From: Neocallimastix lanati (nom. inval.) | Lineage: Eukaryota; Neocallimastigomycota; Neocallimastigomycetes; Neocallimastigales; Neocallimastigaceae | Assembly (NCBI GenBank): GCA_016946835.1 | Contig: JACVTC010000104.1 | Coordinates: forward strand, 534,001 to 598,000 | Length of the DNA stretch: 64,000 bases | Direction: 5' to 3' | Shown: piece after piece, positions 55,641 through 64,000 of the stretch | How the letters are laid out: every line of letters begins with the position of its first letter | How positions within the stretch are numbered: position 1 is the first letter of the stretch | Position numbers and translations under genes: made by a program | The notes under the pieces: generated by a model | Database searches by the model: none | The model's input: only the letters and a program-made list of their open reading frames with translations | Told to the model about the DNA's origin: nothing

Positions 55641-57606
55641 CTAATCTTGTCTAGTCTTAAGATGACGAGTGATAATCTTATCTGGAGTACTATAAATAAT
55701 AACGATATATATATATATATAATCATATATAATTAAAAATTAATTTTTTTTAATATTATAATAAATAATAATAATAAAAATAATAATTATAATAATAAAA
55801 AATGTGTATACTACTGAAAACTTTTATACGATTTTCTGATTTATATAAAACTTACATGATATGAACAACAGCACCCCAACCACTTTGTGAATCACGATCA
55901 AAAGCATTTAATAATGATTGTGATATAACTTCGAATAACTCTTCTGGACCCTAAAGTTTCAAAATATTTGATATTATTTTTATATTGATTTTTTTTTTTT
56001 TTTTTTTTTTTGTTTGTTTTTTGTTTTTGTTTTTAACATTGTTGACATTATTGTATTTTTTGTTTTTGAATTTTCGTATTATAAATAGAATATTATTAAT
56101 CATTAATAAATACATATTTATATTATTGTTTAATATAATAATAGTTTTTAATAGTTTTTAATATATATGTATATATATGTTCTATTATGTATAATAAATT
56201 AAAAACAAAATAAATAAATAAAAACTTACAAGATCTGGTTCCCAGAATGATTCACAAATACCAAACAATTCTCTAGCTGTAGTTCCACAAACAACAAAAT
56301 CTTTAGCAAAGTTTATACAACCAATTAAATCAGTAGAACAAATGAATGGTTTGTTATCCTTATCAAGACCAGCAATACATGGTTCACAGAAATATGGACC
56401 CCAACTTTAATTATTTTGATTAAATAAATAGGTGATTTTGAAATGATAAATTATTTTTTTTTTTCATTGAATATTTTATTAAATATTTTATTGTATGTTT
56501 TATTGTATATTTTATTATGCATTTTATTATAAATAATTTTTTTTATTTATAGTTATTCAAATTAATTAATTATATTAATATTGTTGTTATTGTTGTTTGT
56601 TTTTTTTTATTTTGATATTTAATATATAAAATAATAATTTATATATATATATATTAAATAAAAAGTTTATTAGTATTGTCTTATTTCTACTTTTTTTTTT
56701 TTCTTTAATAATATATATGTATATTTATAAATATGCTTATTCTAAATAATAATTATAATAGTGAAATATTAAATTATTAAAATTAATTTTTCTTTTTTTT
56801 TTTTTTTTTTTTTTTTTTGGTTGTTGTTATAAAAGAATTACCGGTGATCATATAAAGTAGAAGAAACTAAGTGAGCAAACTTTTTTGGAGTAATTTCACG
56901 TTCTTCTCTTAATTTATATAAATCGACCTTTAATTTTAATTCTTCAGATCTTAATGTATTAATATTGATATTTTATAAAAAATTCAATTCAATTTATTAA
57001 AATTTCAGTTTTAAAAATAATTAATGGATGGATACATCATTTTATTATTGTTATTTGTTATTATTTTATATATTGTTAAATGATATTAATTTAATATGAT
57101 TATTATCATTATATATAAAATTAATATGTATATTTAGTATTTTCAAATATGTTTATATATATATTATGAAATTAAAAAAAATAAAATAAAATAAAATAAA
57201 ATAAAAATTAAAAAAAAAAATATTAATATTAAATTCCATTTATATGATAAATAAATCTATAAAGTAATAATATATATATATAAAATTACAAAGTTTGAAC
57301 ATCAGTAGCAAGACCAGCTAAACCAATATAACATTTATCAGTCATTTTGAAAATTTTTTCAAAATCAGTGGCTAAAGTTAATAATTGTAAACCAAATCTC
57401 TTATCTGAAGCAATGGCAACACAATCTTTACCTGCCATGGCGACAACAGCACCACCATTATATTCCTTTAATTATCAAATGTTTTATTTTTATATCATTA
57501 TTATTATCATTATTATTATAATGTTGTTATTATATTCTTTTATATATATATTATATATTATATTATATTATATATATAATTTAAATGATTATTTGATATT
57601 TACCAT
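55641..57606 (-). CDS. PSMB3: 20S proteasome subunit beta-3
   Basis: Six exons on the minus strand: 57606-57604 (ATG only), 57465-57290, 56949-56842, 56404-56230, 55950-55856 and 55689-55641; predicted protein 201 aa, close to the usual length of about 205. It matches the beta-3 (Pup3/PSMB3) family throughout: [90 protein letters not shown], a [15 protein letters not shown] segment and [10 protein letters not shown]. Beta-3 is a non-catalytic subunit of the inner ring (no processed N-terminal Thr), consistent with the sequence here. The start codon is immediately followed by a GT donor, so the first coding exon is just ATG. A possible non-coding leader exon ends at about 57806 (GGTTCG|GTAAGA) and would splice to the acceptor CTAG before ATT ATG. 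Confidence 0.9.
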
Positions 57607-59022
57607 AATCTAGTAAGATTCAATTAATATAATAATTATTTGAAATGAGATATATACATATAAAAATATATATAATACATATAAAAAAAAAATAATAAAT
57701 AAAAAAATAAATTATATAATAATTAAATAATAATTAGTTCTATTAATTTCTTTATAGGTTAAATATTACTTTTTTTTAAATTATTTTTTTCTTTAGTCTT
57801 ACCGAACCGGACTAATGATGTTAAGTTCAATTATGCAATTAACAGAAATAAAAATTTATATATTTATATATATATAATAAGAAAATAATTTAGTTGGTTA
57901 ATACAATTTATATATACTAATAAATAATATACAAAAAGTATAGGACTGAAAAAGAAAACCAATTTCTGTCATAATATATAAAGAACATAAAATAAAATAA
58001 AATAAATAATTTTTTTTTTCTGTTATATATAAGTGATCAAATATTTTATTCAAATGAATATTATATTTTTTTCCTTATATATTTTAATTAATGGAAGAAC
58101 CATTTCAATTTTAAAATTCACATTTCCCATTATAAATTTTTTTCATAGTTTTATTTTTTTTTTTTTTTTTTTTTTTTTTGATCAATCTCAATGTATATTT
58201 GTATTGATTTTCATCTTTCTAAAATAACATTGATATATTCCACCTTTTAAATATTATTCAATTATTTTGAGGTATACTAAAAAAAAAATAATTAGGAATT
58301 AATTGAAATAAATATTACTGTTTCTGATATTTTTCTGATATTATTTAAAAAAAAAAAAATAGAAACATTAACAAATATTATATCTCTATTTATTATACAT
58401 TAATTACATGTGCTTATATATATTATAATTTTTTTTTTTTATATATATCATTGTTAAAATATTTAAAAGGCAATTTTCACTTTTTTAATCAATTAAAAAT
58501 ATTGATATTAAAGTCTCTTTGTTTTTTTTGTTTTTTTTGTTTTTTTAATGAAAATAATAATTTAGTCAAAAGTATACTATTTTATTATTATTTAGAAAAA
58601 AGAAAAAAAAAAAAAAGGTATAATTTCCCAAATATTAATCCTTTAATATTAAATAATATATAAAAGTTTTACCATCTTGATTAATAATATAATATGAAAT
58701 GTTAATTATTTTAAAAATACAAAAATAAAATAAAAATTAAAAAAAATTGGTGATATTAAAAAGTTTAATTCAATTAATATTTTAAATATATATATATATA
58801 ATAATTAATCAAAAAATTCTATTATTAATTATATTTTATATAAATTTTAAAATAAAAATACATGATTAATAATTATTAAATAAATAATTAACAATATATA
58901 TTTAATAATTTTTATTATTATTATTAAATATTTAACAATATATAATAATAATAATAATTAAAATCATTTTTTATTAATTATTATTTATTACATATTTTTT
59001 AATTATTAATTATTATGTATTC
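57607..59022. other. AT-rich intergenic upstream of PSMB3
   Basis: Contains the presumed promoter and, near 57790-57840, a short less AT-rich patch with a GTAAGA donor on the minus strand, which may be a 5' UTR exon. Frames at 58033 and 58451 are low-complexity and not credible. Confidence 0.45.
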
Positions 59023-59273
<251 letters not shown>

Positions 59274-59537
59274 TATATTAATAAATTTAATATTCTTTTT
59301 AATTTTCAAATTATAATAATATATGTATATACATTCCATTTTAATCTACATATATTACAATACTATTTAATTAAATACAAATTTTAAATTTGAATAGTTA
59401 ATTAAATTTTATAATACATAAAATTAATATAAAATATATGAAAATATAAGATAAAAAACATAATTAAAAATGGAATTTTCAAATATTCATTTGTAATTAT
59501 AAATAATAAAAAAAAAAAAAAAATTTATAATAATAAC

Positions 59538-59574
<37 letters not shown>

Positions 59575-60277
59575 TATATTAAAAGAAAAATAATTGTAAT
59601 TTAATAAAACTTTTTTAAAAAAAAAAAAAAGAAAAAAAATTCTCGAATAGAATATTAATAATTAATAGATATATTATTATAATAATTTTTATTTACTATT
59701 ATTATTAATTATTATTATTAATTATTTTCTTATTTTATTTTCTATTTTATTTTATTATTTTTTTATTATTTTTTTTATTAATTTTTTATTATATTTTTTT
59801 TAATATATTTTTTTTTATTTTATTATATTTTTTTTTTATTATATTTTTTTTTTATTTTATCGATAAAAACCTTTTTTTTTTCCTGTATTAATCATTATTA
59901 ATAATAATTATTATTATTTTTATTATAATTATTATGTTAAATATTTTTAATATTAAAGAAAAAAAAAATACACTATTTATTTCTTTTTAATTAATATAAA
60001 TTAGTTAATAATAATTATGAGGATAGTTATAAAATAATTATTCACTAATATCTAATATAAACTTTTATATAAAATTGTTATATTATTATAATTCTATTAT
60101 TAATTAAAAAAATTTTTTATTTTATTTTTTTGGAAAATTTGACTTTTTTGATTTCGATTTATTTTCATTTAATATTTAATAAGACACATTTATATATGTA
60201 TTATATCTTTGTTGATAATTTTTTTTTCCATCCGTCTTTATATATATATATATTTATTTATTTGCTTATTTATTTAT
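59274..60277. other. AT-rich intergenic
   Basis: AAT tract at 59537-59572, T-rich stretches at 59750-59880. No gene seen. Confidence 0.55.
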
Positions 60278-60855
60278 TTATTTAAATTTAGATTCTTCAT
60301 CGGGCACTTCAAATCCTCCAATTTTTTCTTTAACAATTTCCTTCCATTTTTTAACTTCTTCTTCATTACGACCAACAAAGGTAATTAAAACATTAGATTT
60401 TTCTTGAATATTATCGCTATGCATATCTTTTTCATCATCATCCTTTGGAGATGGTCTCCATTTTGGATATGAACCAATTTTAATACCAAGTTTCTTTTTA
60501 TTAATTTCCATTTGAGCTTCACGAAGAATTGGAGCTAAATCAGCTTCAAATAAATTAGAACCAATCATTTGTCGGAAAAATTTTGCTCTCTTATCATAAG
60601 TATCATTCCCAAAATTAGAATTGACTTTTCCAGCAACCTTTCAAATAAAAATAATAAGTAAAAATTATAAAATAATAATAATAAATATATATAGAGGGAG
60701 ATATAATATAATAAATATATATATATATATATATATATTGAAATAAAATGTGAATAAATAAATGAATAAATAATAAAAATGAAATAGTAAAATGAATTAA
60801 AATTTGATAAAATAAAATAAAATAAAATAAAAATACCAATAAAAATTGAAATAGA

Positions 60856-60910
<55 letters not shown>

Positions 60911-61130
60911 GCAAAAAATATATAATATATAATTATAAATATTTATATATTAAATTTAAGAAAAAAAATTAAAATAAAAAAAAAAAAAATAAACTCAAAT
61001 AAAAATAAAAAATAAAATATAAAAATATAATAATAATAATAATGATAATAATAATAATAATAATAATAACAATAATAATAATAACAAAAAATATTTAATA
61101 TATAATTATAGATTTTTATATATATAATCG

Positions 61131-61169
<39 letters not shown>

Positions 61170-61583
61170 ATTCATAATATTTTACATACTTTATTAATAT
61201 ATGGAATAATCATGTTTTCAAATAAATGTGGAACACCTGGTAAAATAGAAACATTGTTATTAACAGTAACTAAAGGTACCCAAAGATTATCACATGGAAA
61301 CATGACAGAACATGGAGTTGGTAAGGTAGCCATACGTAATCTAGCAGCATTTAATAGTCTTGGTTTTGGTTTATTTGGAATTTCTGGAAGTCTAAGTAAA
61401 ATTGAATCTTCTCTTACAAAACCATGGTTAAGCATACGTTCAATAGTTGGTTGATGTTTTTCTAATTTTAAATCAAAAGCATTCGCAATAGCTTAATTAT
61501 AAGTAAGGGAGGGAAATAAATAAAAAACATTACATAATACTTTAATAAAGGTATTATTTCGCATTTCTATTTACATTAATTTT

Positions 61584-61616
<33 letters not shown>

Positions 61617-62090
61617 TTGTAATTATATACCTTCATAAGTAATATCATCATGAGTTGGACTAGAAAATATTATATATATATAAAGTATATGTAAATATAT
61701 ATGAATAATAAAATAATAATATATCTTTACAAAGATTTTTAATAGATATATACATATATATATTCAAAAAGCTAATATAATATAATATATTAAAAATTAT
61801 ATTAAAGAACAAAAAAAAAAATTATTGAAACTTTTATTCTTACCCTATACCTCCACTGGTGAAAACCAAATCATATTTATTAGATAATTTTGTAACAGCA
61901 TCACCAATATCATTCATGTCATCTGGAACAATAATAATTTTTTTTAAATCTAAACCTCTATTGAAACATTCCTTCGCTTTGTTATTATAATAAAATAAAA
62001 AAAAATAATTATTAATAAATATATAATATTCAGTTTAAAATATAGTTTATTATTATTATTATTATTATAATTATTATTATTATTATTATA

Positions 62091-62170
<80 letters not shown>

Positions 62171-62567
62171 ATAGTAGTATTAGTAGATAGTAGTATTAGT
62201 GTTAGTATTAGTATTATGTTACTTGTTGAATTTCAAAATTTTTTAAATTTATATATATATATATATATATATATACCTAAAAAATGAGCATTAGTGTCAT
62301 CAATTCTTCCTGATAATATTTCATCACCAATTATACAAGCAGCAACAGTTCTTGGTGGTTTTGAAGCGAATTTACGAGAACTTAATAAAAGTTGACTTTT
62401 TATTCCCTATAAATTAATATAATAAAAAAAAAATCAATATAAAAGTAAAAATATGATATAAATATAATATCAAATACAGTTCATATATGTAAATATTATA
62501 TATATATATATAATAAATTTGAGTGTTATATAATATATATCATAATGAATTTAAATTTTTAACATAG

Positions 62568-62604
<37 letters not shown>

Positions 62605-62663
62605 GACCTGTAAAGAATGAGTTATAGTTTTTTTGTTAAAAATTGAATGGCTAGGGAAGACAT
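60278..62663 (-). CDS. Molybdopterin-binding (MoCF/CinA-type) domain protein
   Basis: Six exons on the minus strand: 62663-62608, 62406-62277, 61976-61844, 61659-61631 (29 nt), 61491-61190 and 60637-60278. About 336 aa if the frame offset noted below is resolved. The MoCF_biosynth domain is complete: AACIIGDEILSGRIDDTNAH, VPDDMNDIGDAV, DLVFTSGGIGPTHDDITYEA and IANAFDLKL, then RMATLPTPCSVMF and a VSILPGVPHLFENM segment. This is the arrangement of the MPT-binding half of eukaryotic FAD synthases (FLAD1 N-terminus) and of CinA. No PAPS-reductase-like FAD synthase domain follows, so it is probably a stand-alone nucleotide/FAD-hydrolase-like or uncharacterised protein. The N-terminus (QLLLSSRKFASKPP) is basic and hydroxylated, compatible with mitochondrial targeting. 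Oddity: exon 1 from the only available ATG is 56 nt, one short of the phase needed, and hits a stop if read straight. Confidence 0.78.
62041..62215. repeat. Compound (ATT)n-(AGT)n microsatellite in intron 2
   Basis: An ATT array turns abruptly into about 12 AGT units and then ATAGTAGTATTAGT variants, inside the 300-bp intron 61977-62276 of the molybdopterin-domain gene. Confidence 0.9.
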
Positions 62664-63296
62664 TATTAATTTTTTTTTTTTTTTTTTTTTAAAATTTTGA
62701 ATGTTAAAAAAAAGACCTTTAAATTAAGGATTATTTCAATTTTTTAATGTTAAGATTTTATAGAAAAAAAATACACTTCTTTTTTATTAATATATAATAT
62801 TATTATTTTAAATAATTTTTCTTTTTTTATTTTATTAAATACATATGTTCAAAAAAAAAAAAAAGAATGAAAGAAAAGATATAAAAGTGGAGGTTTTAAA
62901 AAAAATTTAACCTTAATAATTAATTATAGTTTAAAATATGATAGAAAAAAAATTTTTTTTTTTTTTGACATTAAATAAAAAAGGTAAAAATGAAATTAAA
63001 AAAAAAAATAAATTAAATTTAATTAATAAATTAATGCATAAAAATATTTATTTATTTATTTGTTTTTATTTATTATTTATTATTCAAATTTTTTATTTAT
63101 TTATTTTTATTTATTATTTATTATTCAAATTTTTTTTATTTATTTATTTTTATATTTTTATTTATTATTTATTATTCATATTTTTTTTATTTATTTAGTA
63201 TTATTTATTTTGTTTGTTGATAATCAAATTTGTTGTTTTTAATAATTCTTTATTTTTTTATTTTTTTTATATATAATATATATAATATAAAAATAA
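62664..63296. other. AT-rich intergenic
   Basis: Poly(T)/poly(A) runs and three imperfect units of TTTATTTATTATTTATTATTC at about 63066-63185. No gene seen. Confidence 0.5.
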
Positions 63297-63435
63297 GCTT
63301 TGGCAAAAGCAAGTATTGAAATTTATTTTTACATCTGGCACGAAAGTACCCACTGGAAACCAATGCTATATTTAGGATTCTTACTTAAAAAAGATAGATC
63401 ACGTCGTTTTAATGTCATGTATAGGATAAATAAAG

Positions 63436-63487
<52 letters not shown>

Positions 63488-63517
63488 AGCAGAAAAATTA
63501 GATAAATATCCATCAAG

Positions 63518-63552
<35 letters not shown>

Positions 63553-63660
63553 CAATAACAATAATAAACTTTTTGTTAGAATAGAGAGAGATATAGCAGG
63601 AAAAACAATCTAAGGCTAAGACTTATGATAAGAAAAAATAAATATGAGAAAACTAGATAC
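63297..63660 (+). pseudogene. LINE-type reverse transcriptase fragment (copy E)
   Basis: The plus strand reads KLWQKQVLKFIFTSGTKVPT, then after a frameshift PMLYLGFLLKKDRSRRFNVM (YLG codons at 63369-63377) and YRINKV. The SG..VP...YLG arrangement marks the end of the RT core in non-LTR elements. After an A-rich run come LAEKLDKYPSRKK and a RIERDIAGKTI segment. These match copy D on the minus strand at 5200-5345 (KILADKLYKFPSKKKK; RDRGRKIN). Several stops show it is inactive. Two long A runs (63437-63484 and 63518-63551) interrupt it. Confidence 0.65.
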
Positions 63661-63739
63661 TATCTAAAGCTCAACTTTTTTTTTTTTAAATAAAACAGAG
63701 ATAATAAAAAAAAAAAAAAAAAAAAAAAAAACATAGACT

Positions 63740-64000
63740 TGCACATATGGGTACCCATCTCCCATATGGCCATACAGTTATTAATTAACTGTAAGGTGAT
63801 GAGTAATTGGCATACTGTAACAGCTTCGCCGCTCTCAATCACCGTTACACATTGCCCGGAGATACATTCCTAACATTCCTACATATATCTCTATTGACCA
63901 CGAGCATTAGAACGGAATCATTAACTCCTCCCTAGTGGGTGTAATCATTGGCGATTGGAAATTTTACAATCATCAAGGTCTATTCTTCAATTCAAAGCGT
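63740..64000. other. GC-richer remnant running off the window, unrecognised
   Basis: Much less AT-rich than any neighbouring non-genic DNA. The plus strand has coding-like pieces in shifting frames (HMGTHLPYGHTVIN; AYCNSFAALNHRYTLPGDTF; VGVIIGDWKFYNHQGLFFNS), and the minus strand also has a 37-codon stretch. Probably the start of a further mobile-element relic or pseudogene that continues past 64000. Confidence 0.4.

Overview
The window reads as nuclear DNA of an anaerobic gut fungus (Neocallimastigomycota). This is inferred from several signs together. Intergenic DNA is extremely AT-rich and full of homopolymers and microsatellites. Genes are rich in Asn codons and have short GT-AG introns. 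The gene content is fungal (a SOG2/RAM-pathway protein and a GPI-anchored CE4 deacetylase). There are also class C 7TM receptors carrying a bacterial-type solute-binding domain, a combination reported from this group. Dictyostelid or Plasmodium DNA would share the base composition but does not fit SOG2 plus the CE4 enzyme.

Layout. 1-4.9 kb is repeat DNA: a 52-bp minisatellite and a heptamer satellite. 4.9-7.4 kb is a graveyard of 5'-truncated LINE-type retrotransposon copies on the minus strand, one with a clear 14-bp target-site duplication. 8.4-9.5 kb (minus) is a two-exon GPI-anchored polysaccharide/chitin deacetylase. 10.7-13 kb is tandem repeats. 13.1-26.1 kb is a tandem family of chimeric receptors (solute-binding protein plus class C 7TM): two apparently intact five-exon genes (17819-20887 and 22863-26082) and three decayed copies, interleaved with a LINE remnant and two MITE-like elements. 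28.6-30.1 kb holds decayed, unrecognised ORFs on both strands. 33.1-37.2 kb (plus) is a seven-exon LRR/SOG2 protein. 37.2-45.3 kb is AT-rich intergenic DNA with one short coding-like remnant. 45.3-52.2 kb (plus) is a three-exon, Asn-rich, membrane-spanning class I cyclic nucleotide phosphodiesterase. 55.6-57.6 kb (minus) is the proteasome beta-3 subunit. 60.3-62.7 kb (minus) is a MoCF/CinA-type molybdopterin-binding-domain protein. The last 0.7 kb holds another LINE fragment and an unrecognised remnant.

How the genes relate. There is no operon-like organisation. The receptor array is the most distinctive locus: a putative family of surface sensors for sugars or oligosaccharides, evolving by duplication, conversion and decay. 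The phosphodiesterase acts in the cAMP pathway that such receptors could feed into, and it carries PKA-type sites, but any link to the receptors is inference. The deacetylase (cell wall) and SOG2 (RAM pathway, polarity and septation) belong to wall and morphogenesis biology. PSMB3 is housekeeping. All exon boundaries were worked out by hand from splice consensus, reading phase and family similarity.
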